This document shows positions 34,244 to 42,585 of a DNA stretch of 64,000 bases, piece after piece. This DNA comes from Actinoplanes sp040639655 (GTDB lineage Bacteria > Actinomycetota > Actinomycetes > Mycobacteriales > Micromonosporaceae): positions 124,001 to 188,000 of the forward strand of contig NZ_JBFAAI010000012.1 in assembly GCF_040639655.1 (NCBI RefSeq), written 5' to 3'. Position 1 is the stretch's first letter; each line of letters opens with the position of its first letter. The position numbers and the translations under genes were made by a program. The notes beneath the pieces were generated by a model. It saw only the letters and a list, made by a program, of their open reading frames with translations. It had not been told where the DNA came from and searched no databases.

Positions 34244-35191
34244 TCAAGGCCTGGTCCCGATCCTGCCGACCACCGCCCTCGTCGTCTCCGCGGTGGTGGA
34301 GAGCAGCATCCCGGTCCTGCCGTATTCGGTGTCCTCAACCAGGTAGGACCGCTCGCCGAGGTACTGGCCCGTCGCCCGGTCGAAGATCCACTCCCGGCGC
34401 CGGCTCTGCTCGGTCCGGGCCACCGCGACACCGTGCCGCCCGATCGCGTCGACCGCGTCCGGCACCAGCTCGACCCCGGGGATCCTCGCCGCCGCCCGAT
34501 AGAGCACGGCGGTCTGTTCCGGCGACAGCAGCGACTCGCTCAGCAGGTCGCCGATCACGGTGAAAGCCTGCCCGTCCGAGCTGTGGCCCTGCCCCTTCGA
34601 CTCGGCGTAGATCTTCGTGAGCAGCGCCTCCGGGTCGTCCGGCAGCTCCGGCTGCAGGTCCACGGGCCGCGCGGCACCGGTGTCGATGCTCTCGCCGTCC
34701 TCCCTGACCAGGCCGTTCCCGCCGACGAACAGGGGCTTCCAGATCTCCCGGTCGTGCGGTTCCTGCAGCTTCGCCTCGACCGGTTCACCGTCCGCACCGC
34801 CGCTGAAGGCGACGAACGCGACGCGGCTGCGCACGTACAGGTAGCGGCCCTCGGCGCGTTCCGGCGCGGACCTGGCACCCGACAGCGCCAGCCCGTTCAG
34901 GAACTCCACCGCCGCGTCGTGATCACCGGGCAGCACCTGGACGATCGGCGGCGCGGAGCCACGATCCCACGGCGCGGCCACCACGGTGGCGGCGAGGGCT
35001 GTCACGACGACGGCCGCCACGGGGGCGAGGATCAGAAGCAGACCTTTTCGTCGTACGGGTGAGCCGGTCCCCCGATCGATCTCGGCCAGCAGTCGCGCCC
35101 GACGGCGCAGCAGAGTGTCACGCGGCATCCGGGGTCCGGCCGGCTTGGGCAGCAGCGCGGCGAGTTCGGCCCGCAGTTCGGTGTCGTTCAT
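34244..35191 (-). CDS. Membrane protein of the CU044_5270 family, partner of the sigma factor
   Basis: 315 residues: an N-terminal cytoplasmic stretch of about 48 residues, one membrane segment (LLLILAPVAAVVVTALAATVV, residues 50-70), then an extracytoplasmic domain. The ATG overlaps the stop of the sigma-factor gene by four bases, so they are translationally coupled. Proteins of this type (name from memory) often sit directly after ECF sigma genes and are presumed regulators, though the typical zinc anti-sigma motif (HxxxCxxC) is not seen in the N-terminus. The outer part is rich in acidic residues, with a predicted mixed alpha/beta fold. Confidence 0.78.
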   Translation of the reverse strand: MNDTELRAELAALLPKPAGPRMPRDTLLRRRARLLAEIDRGTGSPVRRKGLLLILAPVAAVVVTALAATVVAAPWDRGSAPPIVQVLPGDHDAAVEFLNGLALSGARSAPERAEGRYLYVRSRVAFVAFSGGADGEPVEAKLQEPHDREIWKPLFVGGNGLVREDGESIDTGAARPVDLQPELPDDPEALLTKIYAESKGQGHSSDGQAFTVIGDLLSESLLSPEQTAVLYRAAARIPGVELVPDAVDAIGRHGVAVARTEQSRRREWIFDRATGQYLGERSYLVEDTEYGRTGMLLSTTAETTRAVVGRIGTRP

Positions 35192-35889
35192 CGATAGTCT
35201 CCCCGCACTGGATTGAGCCCCTGACCCTTCGACACCTGCTTCAGCTCCGCCTCGTCCTTCAACCCCGCCTCGCGCTTCAGCTCTGCCTCGCGGTTCAACG
35301 CCGCGTCGTCGTTCAGCTTCGCCTCGGGCTTCAGCTCCGTCTCGGGCTTCAGCTTGGCCTCGGCGAGTGCCCGCAACCGGACCCGGGCGCGGGACAGCCG
35401 CGACCGGACCGTCCCGATCGGCACGCCGAGCGCCTCGGCGGCGGAGGCATAGTCGAGCTCCTGCCAGACGCAGAGCAGGAAGACCTCACGGTCGGCCCGG
35501 CGCAACGCCCGCAGCGCGGCAGCCGCGGCGGCCAGCTGGGCACTGTCGTACATGCGGCCGACGACCTCGTCGGCGAAGTCGGGCACCGTTCCGGCGGCCG
35601 GCACCCGGGTCAGCGCCGCCCGATGCCGGCGCGCCGCCCGCCGGCGGTTGCGGAGCACGTTGGTGGCGATGCCGAGCAGCCAGGGCCGCAGACCGTCGCC
35701 GTCCGGCCGCAGAGTCTCCCGGATCCGCCACGCTTCGAGGAACGTCAGCGAGACCACGTCGTCGGCGCCCGCGTGATCACCATCCGTCCAGGCGGCGTGC
35801 CGGTACACGGCCTGTGCATGCTCGTCGAACAACTCGGCGAACGCTTCGGTGTCGCCGGCCCGGATCCGGGCCCGCAAGATTGCTGTCAC
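35188..35889 (-). CDS. ECF-family RNA polymerase sigma factor with hexapeptide-repeat tail
   Basis: 233 residues from GTG 35889. Region 2 (FAELFDEHAQAVYRHAAWTD, then DDVVSLTFLEAWR) and region 4 (LRRADREVFLLCVWQELDYA, SAAEALGVPIGTVRSRLSRAR) are intact, so it should direct transcription. The protein then extends by about 55 residues instead of ending: seven copies of a hexapeptide of form (P/R/D)EAxLK, strongly charged, followed by a short tail. The gene is coupled to the membrane protein at 34244. Family membership is certain; the tail is unusual. Confidence 0.92.
   Translation of the reverse strand: MTAILRARIRAGDTEAFAELFDEHAQAVYRHAAWTDGDHAGADDVVSLTFLEAWRIRETLRPDGDGLRPWLLGIATNVLRNRRRAARRHRAALTRVPAAGTVPDFADEVVGRMYDSAQLAAAAAALRALRRADREVFLLCVWQELDYASAAEALGVPIGTVRSRLSRARVRLRALAEAKLKPETELKPEAKLNDDAALNREAELKREAGLKDEAELKQVSKGQGLNPVRGDYR
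35239..35364 (-). repeat. 18-bp tandem repeat (7 copies) in the sigma-factor tail
   Basis: Seven consecutive in-frame 18-base units on the minus strand encode AEAKLK, PETELK, PEAKLN, DDAALN, REAELK, REAGLK, DEAELK. Units differ at several bases but keep length exactly. Confidence 0.9.
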
Positions 35890-35964
35890 GCCCGTTACTG
35901 TCCGCTCCGCCCACCGAGTTCCCCCCACCGCCCAACCCGCCCCACCCCGCCGCCCTCACCCCCA

Positions 35965-36015
35965 GCTGGCTCTCACCGCTGTCTCGGAGCGGCTGACACA
36001 GCCATGCAAGCCAGC
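35965..36015. repeat. REP-like palindrome copy B
   Basis: Outer arms GCTGGC / GCCAGC and inner arms around CACCGCTGTCTC and GCTGACACAGCC form an imperfect hairpin. It shares the apex CACCGCTGTCTC with copies A and C. Confidence 0.6.
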
Positions 36016-36025
36016 CCCGACTCCA

Positions 36026-36077
36026 AGCTGGACCGCACCGCTGTCTTCGGACGGCTGAGACAACGGTGAGGCCAGCT
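36026..36077. repeat. REP-like palindrome copy C
   Basis: Outer arms AGCTGG / CCAGCT and inner arms CACCGCTGTCT / GAGACAACGGTG (one mismatch) form a hairpin ten bases after copy B. Confidence 0.65.
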
Positions 36078-36224
36078 GGGGTTCCGGGGCGCGGATCCGC
36101 CGGCAGTTCGGCGCCGGGATGTCGAGTGCGGGGCGGCGGGGCCATGCTGCGCAGTTGCGCAAGATCACACCGGGGGCAGGGGCCCGCGCTGGATACGGGG
36201 CGCAGCGGCTGGACGGCTGGAAGA

Positions 36225-36266
36225 CGCCGAAACCCCGGTGCGCGAACCGCGCACCGGGGTTTGGCG
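36225..36266 (-). terminator. Hairpin terminator for the small gene at 36311
   Basis: A 14-base stem AAACCCCGGTGCGC / GCGCACCGGGGTTT with a five-base loop, extended by CGCC / GGCG. It is 45 bases downstream of the minus-strand stop. Confidence 0.75.
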
Positions 36267-36310
36267 AAGCGGGACCACCCGGGGACGGTCCGGGCGGCCC
36301 TCGAGCGGGG

Positions 36311-36547
36311 TCAGCCGCGGCGGGCCGGGTCCAGCGCCGTCCGGTAACGGCGGGAGGCGTCCTGACGGTTGAGGATGGCGTGGATCTCGCGGGTCTCCTC
36401 GGCGCTGTGGCGGCCGAGCATGAGGTCAAGCTCGCTGCGCTCCGCGGCGGTGCGGAAGGCGGCGAGTTCGTCGCTCAGGCGACGGTGGGCACGGCGTTCG
36501 GCCAGGCGGTGGGAGATGGCGGTACGGGTGTCACGGATGAACTTCAC
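36311..36547 (-). CDS. Small charged helical protein
   Basis: 78 residues from GTG 36547, where GAGGAG is six bases upstream; a TTG start at 36592 would add 15 residues but has poor spacing. Nearly all helical and strongly charged (RLAERRAHRRLSDELAAF, RTAAERSELDLMLG), resembling small actinobacterial regulatory or structural proteins, but not recognised. There is no membrane or signal segment and no cysteine. It has its own hairpin terminator, so it is monocistronic. Placement between a sigma-factor operon and a LAL regulator gives no functional clue. Confidence 0.65.
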   Translation of the reverse strand: MKFIRDTRTAISHRLAERRAHRRLSDELAAFRTAAERSELDLMLGRHSAEETREIHAILNRQDASRRYRTALDPARRG

Positions 36548-36707
36548 GACGAGCTCCTCGACGGATAGTGACGGAAACTCTGACGGGTTCAACCCTCTCT
36601 CGGCCGGGCTTCATCCCCAAATCCACCAGGTAAAACTCTGACGAGAAAAGTGACCGCCGCCACGGAATTCCGGTAACTCACGTCACTCTGCGTCGCTGCG
36701 CTGCAGG

Positions 36708-39434
36708 TCAGGACGAGCCGGTGATCTCGCCCACCGCGGGCAGTGCCGAGAGCAACTGGGTACGCGAGCGCACGCCCAGCTTGCGGTAGACCCTCGTGAG
36801 GGTCGCCTCCACGGTCTTCACGCTGAGGTAGAGCCGGCTGGCGATCTCCCGGTTGCTGGCGCCGTCCCGGACCATGCCGGCGATCCGCAGCTCGGTCGAG
36901 GTGAGCCCCTGGTCGGCCGCGCCCTCGGTGCGGGCGGGCGAGAGTTCCGCCTCGCGCAGCCACGGGTACGCCTCGGCCGCGCGAAAGAGTGCGGAGGCCT
37001 CGGCGATCGCCTGCCGCGCGGCCGCGTAGCGACGCCGCCGGCGTTCGGCACCGGCCACCACCAGCAGGGCGTGGGCCTGCTCGACCGGCTGGCGCAGCAG
37101 TTCGAAGTGCCGGGCCGCGGCGGTCGCCTGGTCGGCGGCGAGGTCCAGCAGACCGGATTCGGAGCTGACGATCGCGGCCGCCCGGTCCAGGTAACCGGTG
37201 AGCGCCGGTGTGGTGCCGAGTCGTTCGGCCGCCTGCCGGGCGAGGGTGAGGGTGGCGGCGGCTTCGGCGTGCTCGCCGAGCGCGGCCAGGGCGGCGGCCA
37301 GATCGGCCCGCCAGCGCACGATCATCGGGTCGGCGCTGCCCGCCTCGGCCTCCAGGTCGCGCAACTGCCGCAGGGTGGCGACCCCGGCGCGGGCGTCGCC
37401 GGAGCGGACCTGGGCCTGGCCGAGCGCGTGCAGCAGGCGGCGCAGGTAGAGGCCGTCGCCTTCCTGGCGGGACGAGCGGATTCCGCGGCGGGCGAATCCG
37501 GCCGCCGCCTCCAGGCTGCCGCCGGCCAGTTCGGCGACCGCGGCGGTGTACCAGGTCGGGCCGGGACTCAGACCCGCGTCCTGGGCCGCCCGGACCGCGC
37601 GGTGGGCGTACCGCAGGGCCTCCTGGCACCGGCCCGCCCTGGTGGACACCTCGGAGAGGCTGCGCAGCACCTCGACCCGGGCCTCGCCGATCCGGTCGTG
37701 TTCGGCGACCGCGAGCAGGCTGAGCAGCTCGGCACGCGCCTCGTCGAGCCGGTCGTCGAAGAGCGCCATCCGGGCGGCCATGTAGTGCGGCCCGTAGTGC
37801 AGCCAGTCGGGGGCGGGCTCCGCGGGCAGCGCACGGGCCGCCTCGAGCGTGCCCCGCCACCCGGCTTCACCCTGTACCCGCTGGATCTGGGCGAGGATGG
37901 TGAGGGCCATCGCCTCGGTGGTCGGATCGCCGGCGAGCCGGGCCGCGTCCCGGGCCCGTCCCGCCTCGGCGGCGGCCGCCTCCAGATCGCCGGTGAGGAA
38001 GCCGGCCCAGGTCAGCCGCAGCCGGATCGGGGCTGCGAGGGCGGGGTCGTCGCCGGCCTCGGCGAGCGCGGCCGCGAAGGTCTCACCCATCTCGGCGAGT
38101 GCCTGGCCGGCCAGGTCGATCAGCACGAGGCGGGCCCGGACGCGGTGCCCGGGTGGGGCGTCGGCGGCGAGGACGCCCTCGGCGGCTCTCCCGGCCAGGG
38201 CGGGCGCTCCCCCGGTTATCGCGGTCCGGGCGGCGGTGACCAGCCAGTCGAGCCGGTCGGCGGACCGCTCCGGCGGGCAGCGGTCGGCGGCCAGCAGGTA
38301 CAGCTCGGCGGCGGTGCGTTCGGCGCCGCGCTGCGCGCATCGGCCGGCCGCGGCGGCCAGGTCGGCGGCTACCTGCGGGTCCGGGCGCGCGGTCCGCAGT
38401 GCCTGCTGGCGCAGGGCTTCCACCGGGTCGTACGCCGCGGCGGCAAGATCGGCGTGCACCCGGCTCCGGTCGGCGGCCGGAGTCTCCTCCGCGAGAACCT
38501 GGGCGAGCAGTGGCGGTGTGAACCGGATTCGCTCACCGGACATCTCGATGACCCCGGCCGCATCGGCGAGGCGCAGCTCGTTGGCCGCGTCGTCACGCCC
38601 GGCCCGCAGCATCAGGGTGAGTGTCGGCTCGGTCGCCAGGGCCGCGGTGAGCAGAGTGGCCTGCACCTCGGCGGGGAGCAGGCCGAGCCGTTCGCGGGCC
38701 ATGTCGCGGACCGCTCCGGGCAGCGGCGCCGGGCGCCAGGCCGGCCCGCTGACGACGGCACCGCCGAGGGCCAGTGCCAGGAACGGGTTGCCGCCGCTGG
38801 CCCGGTGCAGCTGACTGGCCGTCCGGCACGGCAGGCCGCGGCTCTCCAGCAGGGCGGTCAGATCGTCCGGGGACAGTGGCGGCACGGCCAGTTCGATGGC
38901 GGGGGCCGGGCAGAGGCGGGCCGCGCGGGCCGGGCCGGGACGACGTTCGGCGGCGAGCATCCGGACCCGCGGGCCGGGGCGGCGGCGCATCGCGAAAGCG
39001 ATCAGTTCGGACGATTCCGGGTCGAGCCACTGGACGTCGTCGAGGACGAGCAGCACCGGGCCGGTACGCGCGCAGTGGGCCAGCAGTTCCGGCAGGACCA
39101 GGCGCCGGGCCAGGGCCGGCACCCCGGTGCGGGACGGGCGGCCCTGGCGCAGCGCGGCGAGCGAGTGCCGGGGCGCGGGCGCCAGGGCGGCGATCGCCTC
39201 GGCCGGGAACTGACGGAGAAGATCGGCGATCCCGGCGTACGCCAGAACGCGTTCGCCGCGGGCCGGACGGAGGCGCAGCACCAGTTCTCCCCGCGCCGCG
39301 GCCTGGTCGGCGACGGTGTCGAGCAGCGCGCTCCGGCCGATGCCGGGCGGTCCCTGCAGGGCCACCCCACCGCCGGCGGCGAGCCGGGCGTCGATGGTGG
39401 CGAGCAGTGCCTCGCGGCCGAGCAGAGCGGGCAC
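36708..39434 (-). CDS. LAL-type LuxR-family transcriptional regulator
   Basis: 908 residues, GTG start with GAGG five bases upstream. An N-terminal ATPase domain has GPPGIGRSALL (residues about 28-38; the Walker A lysine is Arg) and Walker B VLLVLDDVQWLD near 128. A long tetratricopeptide-like helical middle (about 350-800) follows, and a C-terminal LuxR HTH (LTSTELRIAGMVRDGASNRE then IASRLYLSVKTVEATLTRVY) near 840-895. Large ATP-binding LuxR regulators activate nearby or dispersed genes in response to ligand and nucleotide. The target is not known. A similar protein lies at 46336. Confidence 0.93.
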   Translation of the reverse strand: MPALLGREALLATIDARLAAGGGVALQGPPGIGRSALLDTVADQAAARGELVLRLRPARGERVLAYAGIADLLRQFPAEAIAALAPAPRHSLAALRQGRPSRTGVPALARRLVLPELLAHCARTGPVLLVLDDVQWLDPESSELIAFAMRRRPGPRVRMLAAERRPGPARAARLCPAPAIELAVPPLSPDDLTALLESRGLPCRTASQLHRASGGNPFLALALGGAVVSGPAWRPAPLPGAVRDMARERLGLLPAEVQATLLTAALATEPTLTLMLRAGRDDAANELRLADAAGVIEMSGERIRFTPPLLAQVLAEETPAADRSRVHADLAAAAYDPVEALRQQALRTARPDPQVAADLAAAAGRCAQRGAERTAAELYLLAADRCPPERSADRLDWLVTAARTAITGGAPALAGRAAEGVLAADAPPGHRVRARLVLIDLAGQALAEMGETFAAALAEAGDDPALAAPIRLRLTWAGFLTGDLEAAAAEAGRARDAARLAGDPTTEAMALTILAQIQRVQGEAGWRGTLEAARALPAEPAPDWLHYGPHYMAARMALFDDRLDEARAELLSLLAVAEHDRIGEARVEVLRSLSEVSTRAGRCQEALRYAHRAVRAAQDAGLSPGPTWYTAAVAELAGGSLEAAAGFARRGIRSSRQEGDGLYLRRLLHALGQAQVRSGDARAGVATLRQLRDLEAEAGSADPMIVRWRADLAAALAALGEHAEAAATLTLARQAAERLGTTPALTGYLDRAAAIVSSESGLLDLAADQATAAARHFELLRQPVEQAHALLVVAGAERRRRRYAAARQAIAEASALFRAAEAYPWLREAELSPARTEGAADQGLTSTELRIAGMVRDGASNREIASRLYLSVKTVEATLTRVYRKLGVRSRTQLLSALPAVGEITGSS

Positions 39435-39588
39435 GCGGCCTCACCCCCCTGGATCTCCGGAGGTCAGCCTAGGAAGTGAGGCGCACACCCATCAATAAGT
39501 TCTCGGGTACGTCACATCTCGCTCATCTGGTAGCGATGACCCGGGCGGCGCCTCCGACAGTGATCAAGCCGCTCGCCGCTCCGCCCGG

Positions 39589-40116
39589 TCACGGCCCTTT
39601 GCTCGCTCGCGGGCGCACCGAGTCGAGGACCTCCTGCACGAGGTTACGGTCGGTGCCCATGACGTAGACGGCGAAGCTGCCGGCGTACACATAGCCGGAC
39701 CAGGCGGCGCCAGCGGTCTGCTGGATCTCGGGACCCCGGAACGGGTCGAAGGTGGCGGCGCCGTAGAAGGCGAGACCCGTGGTCAACCGGCAGGACGAGG
39801 GGCCGGGCGCCCACTGCGCGAAGTCGAACTCGCAGCCGCTCATGTCGGTCCGTTCCCAGTCGGCGGGGACGTCGACGTGGACACCCCGGTTCTCGATGGT
39901 CTTCCAGCCCTCCCGCCCCTCGGGCACGGGGACGGTCTTGTGGCTCGCCCGCCCCTCAGGGACGGTGGACGCCCCGGCTCCCACTTCGGCGGCGGCCGGC
40001 TGCGTCGTCGCGCCGGACCCGGCCGGCCCGGAACAGGACGCGACGAGAGCGAGCAGCACGCAGGCGGCGGCCAGCAGGACGAACCGGGCCGTACCGGATC
40101 CGGTCTTGAAGGTCAT
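39589..40116 (-). CDS. Secreted lipoprotein of unknown function
   Basis: 175 residues from ATG 40116 (AAGG just upstream). The N-terminus FVLLAAACVLLALVASCSG contains a lipobox VASC, so the mature protein is lipid-anchored at the Cys near residue 29. The mature part has a short low-complexity stretch, then a compact mixed domain with Cys pairs (MSGCEFDFAQW ... SSCRL) that likely forms a disulphide. No catalytic motif is recognised. It ends 44 bases before the LacI gene and reads in the same direction, upstream of it in neither sense of an operon (the LacI stop is at its 5' side), so co-transcription is possible by read-through. Confidence 0.7.
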   Translation of the reverse strand: MTFKTGSGTARFVLLAAACVLLALVASCSGPAGSGATTQPAAAEVGAGASTVPEGRASHKTVPVPEGREGWKTIENRGVHVDVPADWERTDMSGCEFDFAQWAPGPSSCRLTTGLAFYGAATFDPFRGPEIQQTAGAAWSGYVYAGSFAVYVMGTDRNLVQEVLDSVRPRASKGP

Positions 40117-40159
40117 GGCCCTTGGACTGCCGCGGCCCGGAGCCGGTTCCGTCACCGGG

Positions 40160-41161
40160 TCATCGGAGCGTGGGTCCCGTGGTGCTGCGGACCACCAGCC
40201 TCGGCGGGATGACCACCGCCCGCGGCCCGGCCGGGACGCCTTCGATGCGCTCGACGGCGCGGTCGATGGCACCGGCCGCCAGGGCGTCGATGTCCTGGGC
40301 GATCGTGGTCAGATCGATGTGGGCAAGCCGGCTCAGGCTGGTGTCGTCGTAGCCCACCACGCTGATGTCCCCGGGCACGGTGAGCCCGTTGCGGCGCAGC
40401 ACGTCGAGCAGGCCGGTCGCGCTCAGGTCGTTGAAGACGGTCACCGCGGTCGGCGGGTCGGCCAGCAGCTTCTCCGCGGCCCGGGCACCGTCCTCCTCAC
40501 CCGGCCCGCCCGGTACCACCCGGACGTGGTCGGCCAGGCCGTGACGGCGCATCGCCTCCTGGTAACCGGTGCGGCGCTCGGCCGACCCGTGCAGGGTGCC
40601 ACCGTCGACGTGCGTGATCCGGCGGTGCCCGAGCGACACGAGATGGTCGACGGCCTGGTGGGAGCCGAGGGCGTCGTCGTTGTGCACCACGTCGATGTCG
40701 CGGCGCCGGGCACTGCGCATCATCGCCACCACCGGTAGCCGGGCCGCGATGGACGCCAGTTCCGAGGTGCGCATCTGACCGCCGAACAGGACGATCGCCT
40801 CGCACCGGTCCTGGAGCAGGTCACCGATGGCCGTCCGCTCGCCGCGCCGCGGTGTCACCGCGCTGAGGGTGAGCTGGTAGCCGGCCGCGCCCGCCGCGTC
40901 GTACAGCCCGGTGAGCAGATCGTGGTGGAACGGGTGCCGCACGTCGAAGACCACCCCGAGCAGGCGGCTGCGTCCGCTGCGCAACAGCCGGGCGCGGCTG
41001 TCCGGCCGGTAGCCGAGCTCCTCCGCCACCTTCGTGACCCGCTCGCGGGTGACGGCACCGGCGCCCGGCGCGCCCCGCATCACGATCGACGCCAGCGCCA
41101 CCGACACCCCGGCCTCGGCCGCCACGTCGGCGAGTGTGATCCGCCGCTCCCCTGACCGCAT
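40160..41161 (-). CDS. LacI-family regulator of the tandem MFS genes
   Basis: 333 residues from ATG 41161. N-terminal HTH is ITLADVAAEAGVSVALASIV, then hinge ELGYRPDSRARLLRSGRS and a full periplasmic-binding-type sensor ending in SVVGYDDTSLSRLAHIDLTT. It is transcribed from a leaderless promoter (TACCAT six bases before ATG) divergent from the first MFS gene. The 75-base gap contains two CTAGAACGTTCTAG palindromes, and two more precede the second MFS gene. The arrangement makes this the obvious repressor of both exporters and of itself. The inducer is unknown; most LacI regulators bind sugars, but a link to efflux pumps suggests another small molecule. Confidence 0.92.
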   Translation of the reverse strand: MRSGERRITLADVAAEAGVSVALASIVMRGAPGAGAVTRERVTKVAEELGYRPDSRARLLRSGRSRLLGVVFDVRHPFHHDLLTGLYDAAGAAGYQLTLSAVTPRRGERTAIGDLLQDRCEAIVLFGGQMRTSELASIAARLPVVAMMRSARRRDIDVVHNDDALGSHQAVDHLVSLGHRRITHVDGGTLHGSAERRTGYQEAMRRHGLADHVRVVPGGPGEEDGARAAEKLLADPPTAVTVFNDLSATGLLDVLRRNGLTVPGDISVVGYDDTSLSRLAHIDLTTIAQDIDALAAGAIDRAVERIEGVPAGPRAVVIPPRLVVRSTTGPTLR

Positions 41162-41167
41162 CCCGCG

Positions 41168-41173
41168 ATGGTA
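41168..41173 (-). promoter_or_regulatory. -10 box TACCAT of the leaderless LacI promoter
   Basis: On the minus strand TACCAT is six bases before ATG 41161. The nearest operator would cover the -35 region. Confidence 0.5.
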
Positions 41174-41187
41174 CGGGGTGTGACAAC

Positions 41188-41199
41188 TAGAACGTTCTA
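41188..41199. promoter_or_regulatory. Operator 1: TAGAACGTTCTA
   Basis: A perfect 12-base palindrome between the LacI and MFS genes, 25 bases (centre to centre) from operator 2. Confidence 0.8.
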
Positions 41200-41211
41200 T
41201 CGGCACGGCAA

Positions 41212-41225
41212 CTAGAACGTTCTAG
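41212..41225. promoter_or_regulatory. Operator 2: CTAGAACGTTCTAG
   Basis: A perfect 14-base palindrome. Its right end overlaps a -10 box TAGGAT (41223-41228), which lies seven bases before the GTG of the first MFS gene, so binding would block leaderless transcription. Confidence 0.85.
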
Positions 41226-41235
41226 GATTCCGGCA

Positions 41236-42450
41236 GTGGACACCCTCACCCCGCGCCGCCGCTGGGCCGCCCTGCTCGCGCTCTCGCTCGGCGGCTTCGG
41301 GCTCGGCCTGACCGAGTTCTCCGCCATGGGCCTGCTGCCCGAGATGGCCCGCGACCTGCTGCCCGCCGAGTACGCGGCCTCCGCACCGGACGCCGTCGCC
41401 AAAGCCGGCTGGATGATCACCAGCTACGCCCTGGGGGTCGTCGTCGGAGCGCCCACGATCGCGGCGCTGACCGCACGGCTCCCGCGCAAACAGCTCGTGC
41501 TCGGACTGCTCGGGCTGTTCCTCGCCGGAACCCTCGCGTCGATCGCCGCGCCGACCTTCGAACTCGTGCTGGCCGGACGCTTCACCGGCGCCCTGGCCCA
41601 CGGCGCGTACTTCGGCGCCGCGGCCATCCTCGCCGGTCGCATCCTCGGGCCCGGCAATCAGGGCAAGGGCTTCGCCATCGTGCTCGGCGGGCTGACCGCG
41701 TCCAACCTCCTCGGCGTCCCGCTCGTCACCGGAATCGGGCAGAGCCACGGATGGCGTACGGCATATCTGCTGGTCGCCGCGGTATTCGCGCTGAGCCTGA
41801 TCGCCGTCCTGAGCACCGTTCCCGCCGTGGCGGCCGCTCCCGGCGGTTCACCACGCGCCGAGTTGCGCGCCTTCCGCTCCCCGCGCGTCTGGCTGGCCGC
41901 CGCCCTGGTCGCCGTCGGCACCGCCGGGTTCTTCGCCGTCAACAGCTACATCGCGCCGCTGACCACGCACGTCACCGGGCTGTCCGCGACCGCCGTACCG
42001 TGGGTGATGGCATTGATGGGCCTCGGCATGACCGTCGGCATCGCGGTCGGAGGCGCCGCCGCCGACCGCGACGTACGCCGCACCGTCCTCTACGGGTTCG
42101 CCGCCGTGGTCGCCGCGGTGATCCTGTTCGGTCTCGGAGCCGGACACGCGGCCGCCCTGTTCCCGGGCGCGTTCCTGGTCGGCGCGACCAGCGCGTTCAT
42201 CGGGCCCGCGCTGCAGAGCCATCTGATCGAGGCGGCCCCCGGAACCCAGCTGATGGGCGCCGCAGTCAACCAGTCCGCCGCCAACGTGGCCAACAGCCTC
42301 GGCGCGGCCCTGGGCGGCGCCGCGATCGCCGCCGGCTGGGGCTATCTGTCCTCGGTGTGGATCGGCGCCGTCCTGGCCACCGGCGGCCTGCTCCTGGCCG
42401 TGCTCAGCTTCCGCACACCGGCGCGCTCCGCGGTCCCGGCCCATCCCTGA
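41236..42450 (+). CDS. MFS transporter, DHA1-type (tandem copy 1)
   Basis: 404 residues, twelve predicted membrane segments. It opens with GGFGLGLTEFSAMGLLPEMARDLLP, the TEFxxMGLLP signature of AraJ/YdhP-like exporters, and has the MFS loop 2-3 region AALTARLPRKQLVLG and GRFTGALAHGAYFGAAA. These proteins are proton-driven exporters of sugars, drugs or metabolites. GTG start without ribosome site, immediately after a -10 box, so translation is probably leaderless. It is tandem with a close paralogue at 42586, and both have the same operator pair. The 12-residue C-terminal tail differs between copies. Confidence 0.92.
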   Translation: MDTLTPRRRWAALLALSLGGFGLGLTEFSAMGLLPEMARDLLPAEYAASAPDAVAKAGWMITSYALGVVVGAPTIAALTARLPRKQLVLGLLGLFLAGTLASIAAPTFELVLAGRFTGALAHGAYFGAAAILAGRILGPGNQGKGFAIVLGGLTASNLLGVPLVTGIGQSHGWRTAYLLVAAVFALSLIAVLSTVPAVAAAPGGSPRAELRAFRSPRVWLAAALVAVGTAGFFAVNSYIAPLTTHVTGLSATAVPWVMALMGLGMTVGIAVGGAAADRDVRRTVLYGFAAVVAAVILFGLGAGHAAALFPGAFLVGATSAFIGPALQSHLIEAAPGTQLMGAAVNQSAANVANSLGAALGGAAIAAGWGYLSSVWIGAVLATGGLLLAVLSFRTPARSAVPAHP

Positions 42451-42538
42451 CGCAGAGCCACCCCGCCGTCCGTGGCAGGACAGGCAATCGGAAGGGCGAA
42501 AGGCGTGCGGGTACGGCCGGCTGAGCCCGTGTGATTAC

Positions 42539-42550
42539 TAGAACGTTCCA
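42539..42550. promoter_or_regulatory. Operator 3: TAGAACGTTCCA (one mismatch)
   Basis: Near-perfect copy of operator 1. Its centre is 25 bases from that of operator 4, the same spacing as the first pair. Confidence 0.75.
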
Positions 42551-42562
42551 TTCACGGGTCGA

Positions 42563-42576
42563 CTAGAACGTTCTAG
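42563..42576. promoter_or_regulatory. Operator 4: CTAGAACGTTCTAG
   Basis: Perfect 14-base palindrome identical to operator 2. It overlaps the -10 box TAGAGT (42574-42579), six bases before the GTG of the second MFS gene. Confidence 0.85.
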
Positions 42577-42585
42577 AGTGCCCCG

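Larger units (their letters stand above)
35890..36310. other. 421-bp gene-free region carrying palindromic elements
   Basis: Between the sigma-factor start and the stop of the small gene at 36311. It holds two REP-like palindromes (35965 and 36026) and a strong hairpin (36225). No convincing gene is seen. Confidence 0.7.
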
